The notes below the pieces were generated by a model that was not told where the DNA came from, made no database searches, and was given only the letters and a program-made list of their open reading frames with translations. From NCBI RefSeq assembly GCF_025463795.1, contig NZ_JAODBE010000070.1, positions 1 through 64,000 of the forward strand: 64,000 bases of DNA, written 5' to 3'. The translations under genes and the position numbers were made by a program. Origin of the DNA: Amnibacterium sp. Its GTDB lineage: Bacteria > Actinomycetota > Actinomycetes > Actinomycetales > Microbacteriaceae. Below, one piece after another: positions 7,519-15,696 of this stretch. Numbering within the stretch: the first letter of the stretch is position 1; each line of letters starts with the position of its first letter.

Positions 7519-9063
7519 GTGACGGCCGTGGTCGCCGCACGGCGGCCGATGTCGCGGGTCAGCGCACCCGTGGCGGCGGGTCTCGCCCTGCCGCGGTGGT
7601 TCTGGGTCGTCGCTGTGGTCGGCGTGGCCGGGATCGCATTCTTCGTCCGGGTGCGGCTGCTCATCCAGACCGGCGGTCTGGACGGGGCGGACGGGTATGA
7701 CGACGGCGTCTACTACGCGGCGGCCGACGCGCTCGTCCACGGCCGGCTGCCCTATCGCGACTTCCTGCTCCTCCAACCTCCCGGCACGATCGTCGCATTG
7801 GCACCGTTCGCCTGGTTCGGTTCGATCACGCACGATCCGTACGGCGTCGTCGCGGCCCGGCTGTGCTTCATCGGCATCGGTGCGCTGAACGCGTGTCTGG
7901 CCATGGCGATCGTCCGCCGGTTCGGTCTCGTGGCCTCGGCGCTCGCAGGAATCGGCTACGCCGTCTACTTCCCGGCCGCATTCACGGAGCGGAGCACCCT
8001 CCTCGAACCGCTGGGAACCTGCGGCCTCCTCGTCGCCGTGCTCCTCGCTGATCGGGCCTGGAGGAGACCACAGGTCGGGATGATGCTCGCCGGGGCCGCC
8101 GCCGGCGTGGCGATCGGGATGCGGATCTGGTACGTCGTGCCGGTCGCCCTGATCGCCGCCTTCCACTGGCGTTCGGCGCTCCGCTTCCTCGCCGGGGTCG
8201 CCATCACCGCGTCCGCCATCTACCTGCCGTTCCTCATCGGCAGTCCCGCGAACATGGTCCGACAGGTCGTGCTCGACCAGCTCGGGCGTCCGCGGGACAC
8301 GGCTCACTCGCCGTTCAAGCGGGCCTCGACGTACCTCGGCGCGACGAACCTGCATCTCAGCGAGCCCTGGTCCGCGCTCTTGAGCGTTCACAAAGTCGGC
8401 CTCGGCCTCCTCCTCGGAGTCATCGTCTGCGCAGCAGTGGCACTGACGGTCCGCGGGGCGCGACTGTTCCCGGTCACCGGGATCGTCACCGGGGTGGTGC
8501 TCCTGGTCAGCCCGTCGTTCTTCCTGCACTACGCAGCCTTGTCGGCGCCGTGGGTCGTCCTCACCGTCGCCGTCGGTGTCTCGCGCATGCTCAGGGCGGT
8601 CCGATCTCGTCGGGTGAGGGCGCTTCTCGCGATGGTGCTCCTAGCGGCACTCGTGACGTTGAACCTGCGCGAGGTGCAGCTCTCTCGGCCCAGCTCGCCG
8701 ATCCCCGCCGCCGCGCTCCGGCCGGCGGCGCAGCAGGTGGCCGGCTGCGTCGTGTCCGACGATCCGCAGATCCTGGCGGCGCTCGACGTGCTCTCGCGGG
8801 ATCTCTCCCACCACTGCACGGTGTGGCCCGATGTCACCGGGTACACCTACGACCGCGATTCGGTCCGCGTCGCGGGTCACGTGGTCGTGCGGAAGCAGAA
8901 CGCGGCATGGCAGGCGGACGTGACCCACTACCTGTTGTCGGGCGAGGCGGTCGTCATCCACCGGAGCGCGACCGAGCTCGATGCAGCGAGCACGCGCTCG
9001 GTGGACTCGGGGCGCGTGCTCGCCCGGTCGGGGTCCTGGACTCTTCACGCCGTCACCCACTGA
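7519..9063 (+). CDS. GT39-like (GT-C fold) membrane glycosyltransferase, copy A
   Basis: Polytopic membrane protein of 514 residues from the GTG at 7519. I chose this start because the paralogue at 53445 begins at the equivalent GTG ~30 residues before its first helix. A catalytic-type acidic loop follows helix 1: GGLDGADGYDDGVYYAA, then HGRLPYRDFLLLQPPG, the pattern of dolichyl/polyprenyl-P-sugar transferases (PMT/ArnT clan) with a catalytic Asp in the first extracellular loop. About nine further helices are followed by a ~110-residue soluble C-terminal domain (WPDVTGYTYDRDSVRV). It is directly followed, 22 bases on, by polyprenol-P-mannose synthase, which probably supplies its donor. Acceptor unknown. 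It closely resembles the 53445 gene along its whole length. Confidence 0.78.
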   Translation: MTAVVAARRPMSRVSAPVAAGLALPRWFWVVAVVGVAGIAFFVRVRLLIQTGGLDGADGYDDGVYYAAADALVHGRLPYRDFLLLQPPGTIVALAPFAWFGSITHDPYGVVAARLCFIGIGALNACLAMAIVRRFGLVASALAGIGYAVYFPAAFTERSTLLEPLGTCGLLVAVLLADRAWRRPQVGMMLAGAAAGVAIGMRIWYVVPVALIAAFHWRSALRFLAGVAITASAIYLPFLIGSPANMVRQVVLDQLGRPRDTAHSPFKRASTYLGATNLHLSEPWSALLSVHKVGLGLLLGVIVCAAVALTVRGARLFPVTGIVTGVVLLVSPSFFLHYAALSAPWVVLTVAVGVSRMLRAVRSRRVRALLAMVLLAALVTLNLREVQLSRPSSPIPAAALRPAAQQVAGCVVSDDPQILAALDVLSRDLSHHCTVWPDVTGYTYDRDSVRVAGHVVVRKQNAAWQADVTHYLLSGEAVVIHRSATELDAASTRSVDSGRVLARSGSWTLHAVTH

Positions 9064-9085
9064 AGCCTCACCCGAAAGGCCCTTC

Positions 9086-9886
9086 ATGTCCTCCGATGCG
9101 GAGATCTCGACGAGCACGCTCGTGTGCGTGCCGACCTACAACGAAGCCGAGTCGCTCCCGGTCCTGCTTCCGAGGATCGCTGCCGTGGCGCCGGAGGTCG
9201 AGGTGCTCGTCATCGACGACAACAGTCCTGACGGAACGGGTGCGATCGCGGATGGGTTCGCTGCTCGTGACCCGCGGGTGCATGTGCTGCACCGGACGGG
9301 CAAGGGCGGTCTCGGTGCGGCCTACCTGGCGGGATTCCGCTGGGGCCTCGACCACGGGTTCGACGTCGTCGTCGAGATGGACGCCGACGGCTCGCATCGG
9401 CCCGAAGATCTTCCGCGCCTGCTCGCGGCCCTGCAGGAGGCCGACGTCGTGCTCGGCACGAGATGGATGGAGGGCGGCGAGACCGTCAACTGGCCTTGGC
9501 CCCGCCGGCTCCTGTCACGGGCGGGCAATCTGTATGCGCGGGTGATGCTGCGGGTCGCCTGGCGGGACATCACCGGCGGGTTCCGCGCGTACCGATCGAC
9601 TGCGTTGCAGGCGCTCGACCTGGCCACGGTCCGCAGCGAGGGGTACTGCTTCCAGGTCGAACTCGCCCTTCGGGCAGGTGATGCCGAGCTGCTGGTTCGA
9701 GAGGTGCCGATCACCTTCGTCGAACGGGAACAGGGCTCGAGCAAGATGAGCCGCTCGATCGTGGTCGAAGCCATGCGACGGGTCACCGTATGGGGCGTCA
9801 TCCGAGCGTTCCGTGGTCTCTCCGGCAGACGGCGCCGGAAGGCGGCCGCTGCTGTGGGGCCGCGGCCGGGCGCGCTCGGCTCATAG
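9086..9886 (+). CDS. Polyprenol monophosphomannose synthase (GT2)
   Basis: 266-residue GT-A glycosyltransferase transferring mannose from GDP-mannose to polyprenyl phosphate at the cytoplasmic face. Motifs: VCVPTYNEAESLP (13-25), VIDDNSPDGTG (42-52), the metal-binding EMDADGSHRPEDL with DxD at 99-101, and DITGGFRAYR, all typical of Ppm1/DPM1. The protein lacks membrane helices and lacks the N-terminal acyltransferase (Lnt) domain that some mycobacterial Ppm1 proteins carry. I chose ATG 9086 (GAAAGG seven bases upstream) over the longer track ORF, which only adds the shadow of the upstream gene. It probably feeds the GT87-like and GT39-like enzymes immediately upstream. Confidence 0.88.
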   Translation: MSSDAEISTSTLVCVPTYNEAESLPVLLPRIAAVAPEVEVLVIDDNSPDGTGAIADGFAARDPRVHVLHRTGKGGLGAAYLAGFRWGLDHGFDVVVEMDADGSHRPEDLPRLLAALQEADVVLGTRWMEGGETVNWPWPRRLLSRAGNLYARVMLRVAWRDITGGFRAYRSTALQALDLATVRSEGYCFQVELALRAGDAELLVREVPITFVEREQGSSKMSRSIVVEAMRRVTVWGVIRAFRGLSGRRRRKAAAAVGPRPGALGS

Positions 9887-9918
9887 TCTCCGGGTCCGGC
9901 GCTCCAGGCCGTCCTGCC

Positions 9919-10701
9919 ATGAGTGAGCCCTTCGCCTTCGGTCGCGACGACGCGACGGACGGCCGCCCGAGTCGGGTGCCATCCGCGACGCGGTCCTTCT
10001 GGGTGCTCACGGTGCTGACGATGGGATTCGGTGAGACGGCGTCCGACTTCCTCGTCGGCGTCGCCCCGGCACCGGGCCTCGTGCTGATCACCGTGGCCGT
10101 CGCCGGCGCGATGCTGGCACTGCGGATCCGCGGTCCTCGCGTCGCGTGGGTGTACTGGGCGGCCACGTTGGCAGTGAGCGTGGCCGGGGCGACCGGTGCC
10201 GGCGTGCTGCGCCGGTCGCTCGGGCTCTCGGACAGCCTTCTCAGCGCGGAGCTCGCGGTCGTCCTCGGCGTCGTCCTCCTGATCTGGCGTCGCAGCGAGG
10301 GCACCGTGGCGGCGGGACAGGTCTCCACGGTCCGAAGGGAGCTGTACTTCTGGGGTGCGGGGCTGGCAACGGTCGCACTCGGGACGGTGGTGGCCGACTG
10401 GACGGCGGTGGCGCTGCAGCTCGGGTACGTGGATTCCGGCATCGCGTTCGCGGCCCTGCTCCTGCTGCCCGTGATCACCCGCCGCGCACTCGGCCTGGAT
10501 CCCGTGGTGGCGTTCTGGTGCGCGTACGTGCTCGCTCGACCGCTCGGAGCATCGCTTTCGGACTGGATCGCTCTGCCCACCGGCCGAGGAGGCCTCGGGT
10601 CGGGTGACGGTCCCGTGGCACTGATCGAACTGGTGGTCGTGGGCCTCCTGGTCGCACGGCTTCGGCGGTGTGGGATCGGCGGGGTGGTCGCGACCCGCTG
10701 A
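9919..10701 (+). CDS. COG4705-family membrane protein of unknown function
   Basis: 260-residue membrane protein with about eight hydrophobic segments. It carries the signature features I associate with COG4705: FWVLTVLTMGFGETASDFL near the N-terminus, a central VYWAATLAVSVAG, then RRELYFWGAGLATVALG, TAVALQLGYVDSG and the C-terminal AYVLARPLGASLSDWI. The repeated pattern (an acidic GE..SD and GT..D segment in each half) suggests internal duplication. The family's function is unsettled; it is sometimes annotated as a manganese or general membrane-anchored protein. The start at ATG 9919 lies 33 bases after the mannosyltransferase gene. The ribosome site is weak, so it may depend on upstream translation. 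Confidence 0.72.
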   Translation: MSEPFAFGRDDATDGRPSRVPSATRSFWVLTVLTMGFGETASDFLVGVAPAPGLVLITVAVAGAMLALRIRGPRVAWVYWAATLAVSVAGATGAGVLRRSLGLSDSLLSAELAVVLGVVLLIWRRSEGTVAAGQVSTVRRELYFWGAGLATVALGTVVADWTAVALQLGYVDSGIAFAALLLLPVITRRALGLDPVVAFWCAYVLARPLGASLSDWIALPTGRGGLGSGDGPVALIELVVVGLLVARLRRCGIGGVVATR

Positions 10702-10862
10702 GTCGCACCGTCCGGGTGCTCCGCGGTCGCTGCTGCGCGGTCCGGACCGCGGTCGGACCGTTTCTTGCCGGATTCTCTGCAGGCCGTCCGTACGGTCGCT
10801 CTCGCCCCGATCGGGATCCCAGCCCCGGTCGGGGCTCGAGCGAGCAGGAGTTGATGCACCGG

Positions 10863-11612
10863 ATGAGCGAGCGAACGTCGGCGGTACGAGCACGCGGGCT
10901 GCGGAAGGTCTACGGCGACGGCGGGGGCGAGGTCGCCGCGCTGCGGGAGGTCGATCTCGACATCGAGGTGGGGCGGCTCACGGCGATCATGGGCCCGAGT
11001 GGTTCGGGCAAGTCGACCCTGATGCACCTGCTGGCCGGTCTGGACAAGCCCACCTCCGGGTCCGTCTGGTACGGCGACCTCGACATCACCGCGATGGACG
11101 ACCACCGGCTCACCGCCCTGCGTCGGACCGAGATCGGGTTCGTGTTCCAGGCGTTCAACCTGGTGCCGACCTTGACCGTTCTCGAGAACGTGCTCCTGCC
11201 GTTCGACCTCGCGGGCACGAAGCTCGACGCGGGACGGCGCCGCTGGATCGACGAGCGGACGGCGGAGCTCGGATTGACGCCCTTGCTCGCCCGGCGGCCG
11301 CACCAGTTGTCCGGTGGCCAGCAGCAGCGCGTCGCGATCGCGAGAGCGCTGGCGATCCGGCCCCGGCTGATCTTCGCGGACGAGCCCACCGGCAACCTCG
11401 ACTCACGGACGGGCCGCGAGGTCCTCTCCATGCTCCAGGCCGCGACCCGCGACCACGGGCAGGCGGTCGTGCTCGTCACGCATGACGCGGCGGCCGCCGC
11501 TCATGCGGACCGGGTCGTCTTCATCTCCGACGGATCGATCGTGCACGACGTCGGGAAGACGGACGCGTCGACGCTGTCCGAGATGGTGCTCGAACTGGCC
11601 GGTCACCGGTGA
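10863..11612 (+). CDS. MacB/LolD-type ABC transporter ATP-binding protein
   Basis: Cytoplasmic ATPase of about 249 residues partnering the FtsX-like permease that follows. Walker A GPSGSGKST, Q-loop region FQAFNLVPTLTVLEN, signature LSGGQQQR, Walker B LIFADEPTGNLDS and H-loop VLVTHD are all intact. The LNLVP-type Q-loop and DEPTGNLD place it in the MacB/LolD/FtsE subfamily. AGGAG at 10846-10850 serves either ATG 10854 (three bases) or ATG 10863 (twelve bases). I list the latter, but the former adds only three residues. The stop overlaps the permease start by four bases (GTGA). Substrate unknown; the subfamily exports peptides, lipids or lipoproteins, or acts in signalling. Confidence 0.85.
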   Translation: MSERTSAVRARGLRKVYGDGGGEVAALREVDLDIEVGRLTAIMGPSGSGKSTLMHLLAGLDKPTSGSVWYGDLDITAMDDHRLTALRRTEIGFVFQAFNLVPTLTVLENVLLPFDLAGTKLDAGRRRWIDERTAELGLTPLLARRPHQLSGGQQQRVAIARALAIRPRLIFADEPTGNLDSRTGREVLSMLQAATRDHGQAVVLVTHDAAAAAHADRVVFISDGSIVHDVGKTDASTLSEMVLELAGHR

Positions 11613-13027
11613 TCCGCCTCACGCTGCGTGAGCTGCGGGTCGCCCCCGCACAGTACGTCGCGACCGTGATCGTGACGACGATCGGAGCCGTGCTGGCCAC
11701 CATCGTCATCGAGACGGACCGGGTGCTCGGCAGCCAGTCGTCGGCAGGCGGGTTCACGCGCCACGGATTCGTGCGGCTCCTGCTCGATGTCCTCGGCTCG
11801 GTGTTCCTGTTCGTGGCGATCTTCGTCTCGTGCATCGTCATCGCGAACACCTTCGGCATCGTGATGACCGCCCGTGCACGACGTATCGCTCTGCTCCGTC
11901 TGCTCGGAGCCGAGGGGCGCACGCTGCGCCGGGGCGTGGCGCTGGAAGGCGTCATCGTCGGGGCGGTCGGCGGGGTGCTGGGGACCGCCGTCGGGCTCAC
12001 CGTGGCCGGGATCCTCGTCTCGGCCCTGACTGCAGCCGGCACCTTCGTGCCCGCACCGTCACCGCTGTGGACACCCCTGCTGCTCGCGCCCGTCGGCGTC
12101 TCGATCGTCACGACCGGTGCCGCGGCATGGTTCGGTTCTCGGCGTGTGGCAGCGGTCACCCCGCTGGAGGCGACGGGAACCAGCCAGGAGGCCTCGCAAG
12201 CCGACCTGCGCCGCCGGTCCCACCCATGGATCGGCTACACCTGCCTCGGTGGAGGGCTGCTGATCCTGCTCGCGGGAGTGGCGATCGGGTCGAGGACGCC
12301 GTTCGGACTGTTCGTCGCCGCCCCGGGCGGGGCGTTGAGCTTCCTCGGCTTCGTCCTCGGCTCGTCGAGCTTCCTCCCACCCGTGCTCCGCATCGTCGGC
12401 GGCCTCTTCGGGCGCTCCGCTCCGGTCGCACTGGCCAGAGCGAACGCGTTGCGTCATCCGGCACGCAGCGCACGGTCCACCGTCGGGCTCGTGATCGGCG
12501 TGACGCTGGTCACGATGTTCGCTGTCGCGGCGGCCTGCTTCAACACAGAAGCGGGCGCCGTCGCGGCCTCCGCGCCGCCGCAGGAGGCGGCGAGCGACAA
12601 CAACTTCGTCGCGCTCGTCCTCGGCATCCTCGGCGTGCTGATCGGGTTCTCGCTCGCGATCGCCGCCGTGGGACTGGTCAACAGCCTGTCGCTGAGCGTG
12701 CTCCAGCGGCGTCGCGAGATCGGTCTGCTGCGCGCCCTCGGACTCGACCGGCGCCAGATCCGGGTGATGGTGCTGGTCGAGAGCCTGCAGCTCACCATCG
12801 CCGGCGGCGCCGTCGGTCTCGTGCTCGGCGTCGTCTACGGCTGGGCGGCCGCGCTCACCGCTCTGTCGTCGGATCACCACATCGGCGGCTACTTCCTTCC
12901 GACGATCCCGCTCGTCCTCGTCGTGGTCGTGCTGGTCGCTGCAGCCGTCCTGGCGGTTCTCGCCTCACTCGTGCCCGCTCGGCGCGCCACCGCGGTCTCG
13001 CCGGTGACCGCTCTGGCCGTGGAGTAG
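11609..13027 (+). CDS. FtsX-like ABC transporter permease
   Basis: 472-residue membrane partner of the preceding ATPase, starting at a GTG that overlaps its stop codon. Two FtsX modules are visible. The first has helices at ~17-37, ~60-85 and ~110-150 with a short extracellular loop. The second has helices from ~290 on, ~335-365, ~395-420 and ~435-465, with the cytoplasmic coupling segment LQRRREIGLLRALGLDRRQI typical of the family and a terminal RRATAVSPVTALAVE. It lacks the large extracellular domain of MacB, so this is the short actinobacterial form. Transcription runs into a strong hairpin 70 bases downstream. Confidence 0.85.
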   Translation: MIRLTLRELRVAPAQYVATVIVTTIGAVLATIVIETDRVLGSQSSAGGFTRHGFVRLLLDVLGSVFLFVAIFVSCIVIANTFGIVMTARARRIALLRLLGAEGRTLRRGVALEGVIVGAVGGVLGTAVGLTVAGILVSALTAAGTFVPAPSPLWTPLLLAPVGVSIVTTGAAAWFGSRRVAAVTPLEATGTSQEASQADLRRRSHPWIGYTCLGGGLLILLAGVAIGSRTPFGLFVAAPGGALSFLGFVLGSSSFLPPVLRIVGGLFGRSAPVALARANALRHPARSARSTVGLVIGVTLVTMFAVAAACFNTEAGAVAASAPPQEAASDNNFVALVLGILGVLIGFSLAIAAVGLVNSLSLSVLQRRREIGLLRALGLDRRQIRVMVLVESLQLTIAGGAVGLVLGVVYGWAAALTALSSDHHIGGYFLPTIPLVLVVVVLVAAAVLAVLASLVPARRATAVSPVTALAVE

Positions 13028-13093
13028 CGCCCGCGCAGGGCAGGCCCACGATCTGCTCGACGACGGACGGTGGGACCGGCGCGCCGACCGGTC

Positions 13094-13122
13094 GAGGCTC
13101 GGATCGAGCCGATCCGAGCCTC
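13094..13122. terminator. Bidirectional hairpin between convergent genes
   Basis: A perfect 12-base stem GAGGCTCGGATC / GATCCGAGCCTC with a five-base loop GAGCC lies between the stop of the ABC permease and the stop of the convergent phosphatase gene, ending one base before the latter's stop codon. There is only a weak pyrimidine tract. The strong stem at a convergent junction is best read as a shared terminator. Confidence 0.7.
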
Positions 13123-13123
13123 C

Positions 13124-13996
13124 CTACTTCCAGACGTCGGTGATCGGAGCGCCGGCGGCACCGATCAGGCCGAGGCGGGAGGCGGCCTCCACCGTGTGCA
13201 ACAGGCGATAGTGATCCACCGTCTCCCCGTACACGCCGGGCCTCACGTTCGCCCCGTAGATCGTCGTGAGGATCCGATTGGGGGACGTCCCGTCGTCTTC
13301 GTCGAAGGTGACGATCAGGAGCGAGTTGTGCGCCGGCGCCCAGTCCCTGTATGCGGAGAGATGGGCGGCCAGCCACGTGTCGCCGGCAGACACGGAACCG
13401 TCGTGCATGTCGTGATCGAGGTTCGGGACCACCATCGAGACCGACGGAAGATCGGCGAAGTTCGTCGGGAAGGCACGGAACGGCAGATTGTGCTTCGCGC
13501 CACTCGTCGCTCTGAAGTCCGCGAGGGGATTGTGCTTGCGCACGTACCGGCCGGAGGCGCACCCGGTGTATCCCGGGCGGGGAAGGCCCTCGGAGTAGAT
13601 GCTCACGGAGCGTCCCGCGGCGAGCAGCTGAGATCCGAGCGACGGCTGGTCGCCCAGGTCCACCGGGCACCTGTCGGAATCGACGCCCTGCAACGACCCC
13701 GACCAGAGGGCGAGGTAGTTCGGTTGACTCGGGTGGGTCTCGGCGCGGAAGTCGCTGAACGTGGCTCCGCCCCGTGCCAAGCCGGAGAGGAAGGGCATCC
13801 CTTCGACCTGGCTGCGCGCCTTGTTCTCCTCCACGACGATGACGATGTGATCGAACCGTGGTACCCGCGCGGCTGCCGCCGAGTCCGAAGGCGAGGGTCC
13901 CTGCGGTGCGCAGCCGGTCAGGGCCGCCACGAGCACGAGTGCCAGGCCGACGGCCGGGCGCCGGCGGGCCCTCCTGGTCGAGGTCATCGACCTCAT
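13124..13996 (-). CDS. Secreted acid-phosphatase/phosphoesterase lipoprotein (SapM-like)
   Basis: 290 residues from ATG 13996; Met at 13987 is an alternative. An Arg-rich n-region, hydrophobic core and lipobox LTGC give a lipoprotein signal, so the mature enzyme should be anchored outside the membrane. The body matches the alkaline-phosphatase-superfamily phosphoesterases (PF04185): FDHIVIVVEENK with metal-binding acid, THPSQPNYLALWSGS with the nucleophile-region Ser, CPVDLGDQ, a PNLDHDMHDGSV metal site, GDTWLAAHL and VTFDEDDGTSPNR. Such proteins dephosphorylate phosphate esters or phosphoinositides outside the cell. The longer track start only adds Arg/Gly-rich shadow before the signal peptide. 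Confidence 0.8.
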   Translation of the reverse strand: MRSMTSTRRARRRPAVGLALVLVAALTGCAPQGPSPSDSAAAARVPRFDHIVIVVEENKARSQVEGMPFLSGLARGGATFSDFRAETHPSQPNYLALWSGSLQGVDSDRCPVDLGDQPSLGSQLLAAGRSVSIYSEGLPRPGYTGCASGRYVRKHNPLADFRATSGAKHNLPFRAFPTNFADLPSVSMVVPNLDHDMHDGSVSAGDTWLAAHLSAYRDWAPAHNSLLIVTFDEDDGTSPNRILTTIYGANVRPGVYGETVDHYRLLHTVEAASRLGLIGAAGAPITDVWK

Positions 13997-14400
13997 GGTC
14001 GGCCCGTGTGAGCCGGACGTGGCGAGGACGTGGATGCACGACGCGCGTGAACCCGGCGGCCCCTCGGCCTGCCGTGCGGGCTCTCGACCCGACCGAGTCC
14101 GGCCACGACCCACTTCCTCACGATCGGTGAACGCCATCGCCGCTGGACCGGCCCCTCGACCGCGCAAGCGCGTGCTGAGAGGACACCCGAGCGGTGGCAC
14201 CTCGGTGCCGGTTCCATGATGGAAGGGCGGTACTGATCAACCCTTGAGGAAGTGGACGGCCGAGCGGGCGGTGAGGCCTCCGGCGACAGGTGGTGCGCCT
14301 GCGTCATCGACGGCTGCCCGTCGCCGGGGTCGCCGCTGATCGGTCAGGCGAAGGGCCTCGGGTGTCCCGACGGCCGGCTCACCGAGCCCCCCTCGCGGGT
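13997..14400. other. Intergenic region upstream of the phosphatase and downstream of the E2 gene
   Basis: About 400 bases. Short ORFs in all frames lack recognisable domains. It must hold the phosphatase promoter and the end of the E1-E2 transcript, but I could not identify convincing hexamers or a terminator stem. Confidence 0.4.
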
Positions 14401-15696
14401 TCACAGCAGCAAGCGGAGCGGCTCCTCGATCCGCTGCACGAAGGCAGCCGTCCATCGCGCCGCGACGGCGCCGTCGATCACGCGATGATCGGCGGAGAGC
14501 GTCACCGTCATCACACTGCCGACGCCGAGCGCACCGTCGTCGACCACGGGCCGCTGTGCGACGGCGCCGACGGCCAGGATGCCGGCCTGGGGTGGATTGA
14601 TGATGGCGCTGAACTCCTTCACGCCGTACATCCCGAGGTTCGAGATGGCGAAGCTCCCACCCTCGAGCTCGTGCTGCTTCAGCCGGCCCGCTTTGGCTCG
14701 CGCGACGAGGTCCGCTGCTGCGGCGCTCACCTGGGTGAGGGACATGCTCTCCACTCCACGGAGCACGGGCGTCACGAGCCCGTTCGGCACCGCGACAGCC
14801 ATGGCCACATCGGCGGTGGCGAAGCGGCGGACCGCGGTCCCGGCCCACGCCACGTTGGCCTCCGGCACGTCCATGAGGGCGCCGGCAGCGGCTTTGACGA
14901 CGAGGTCGTTCACCGAGATGTGGACCTCGTCGAACGCGTTCAGCTGACGACGGAGGTCGAGCAGCCCGTCCACTCGGCAGTCCGCGACGACGTAGAAGTG
15001 CGGGATGGTCGTCTTGCTCTCGGTGAGCCGTCGGGCGATGGCGCGGCGCATCCCGCTGAGTGGCAGATCGACGAAGGCGGCGGGTGGGCCGCCGGGGCCG
15101 GCCTGGACGGCCGGCGAAGGCGCTGGCTGCTTCGGCGAGCCTGTCGGCGTCCTCGTCTCCGATGCGGCGGCCCCTTGCCCGGCGGCCGTCGCTTCGAGGT
15201 CGCGCCGGACGATGCGACCGTCGGGCCCGGTTCCGGTGAGGAGCGCGAGGTCGATACCCCGTTCGCGAGCGAGTCGCCGCACGATCGGGCTCGCGAAGCG
15301 CCGCTCCGCGGCCCGGTGCCCGCCCCGCTCGCTCGGCAGCAGGTCAGGGGCGTCGGCGAGCGGGGACGGCTCGGGATCGGGTGCCGTCTCCGGTTCGGGC
15401 GCACGCTGCTGCGAGCCGTCGGCCGGTCCCGGCTCCTCCCGCACCCGCGTGGCCTCGTCCGCCGCACCGATGATCGCGATCGGTTCGCCGACCGCCACCG
15501 GCTGGCCTTCTGAGACGAGCAGCTCGAGAACGACGCCTTCCGTCTCCGCCGCGTACTCGACCACGGCCTTCTCGGTCTCGACCTCGGCGAGCGGTTCTCC
15601 CACCCCGATCGACTGGCCCGGGGTCACCAGCCAGCTCTGGATCGCGGCCTCCGACGCACCTGCGAGCACCTCGGGCATGCGCACCACGGTGGCCAT
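14401..15696 (-). CDS. 2-oxoacid dehydrogenase E2, dihydrolipoamide acyltransferase
   Basis: 431-residue E2 component that accepts the acyl group from E1 on a lipoyl arm and passes it to CoA. Domains: lipoyl domain 1-78 with the lipoylated lysine in EVETEKAVVEY (Lys43), a Pro/Glu/Ala linker, a peripheral-subunit-binding domain at ~135-168 (ASPIVRRLARERGIDL), a second linker, and the catalytic domain to the end with DHRVIDG (His404, Asp408). The real start is ATG 15696, where TGATG joins it to the E1 stop; the track's longer ORF reads into E1. With the fused E1 it forms most of a pyruvate/acetoin/branched-chain-type complex. No E3 gene is present in this window, so a general lipoamide dehydrogenase is presumably shared. 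Confidence 0.88.
   Translation of the reverse strand: MATVVRMPEVLAGASEAAIQSWLVTPGQSIGVGEPLAEVETEKAVVEYAAETEGVVLELLVSEGQPVAVGEPIAIIGAADEATRVREEPGPADGSQQRAPEPETAPDPEPSPLADAPDLLPSERGGHRAAERRFASPIVRRLARERGIDLALLTGTGPDGRIVRRDLEATAAGQGAAASETRTPTGSPKQPAPSPAVQAGPGGPPAAFVDLPLSGMRRAIARRLTESKTTIPHFYVVADCRVDGLLDLRRQLNAFDEVHISVNDLVVKAAAGALMDVPEANVAWAGTAVRRFATADVAMAVAVPNGLVTPVLRGVESMSLTQVSAAAADLVARAKAGRLKQHELEGGSFAISNLGMYGVKEFSAIINPPQAGILAVGAVAQRPVVDDGALGVGSVMTVTLSADHRVIDGAVAARWTAAFVQRIEEPLRLLL

Noticed and set aside
10760-10790. Promoter TTGCCG...TACGGT before the ABC exporter
   Set aside because: The spacer would be 20 bases, too long for a confident call.
14252-14488. 78-aa plus ORF near the E2 stop
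   Set aside because: Overlaps E2 antisense and has no recognisable domain or ribosome site.
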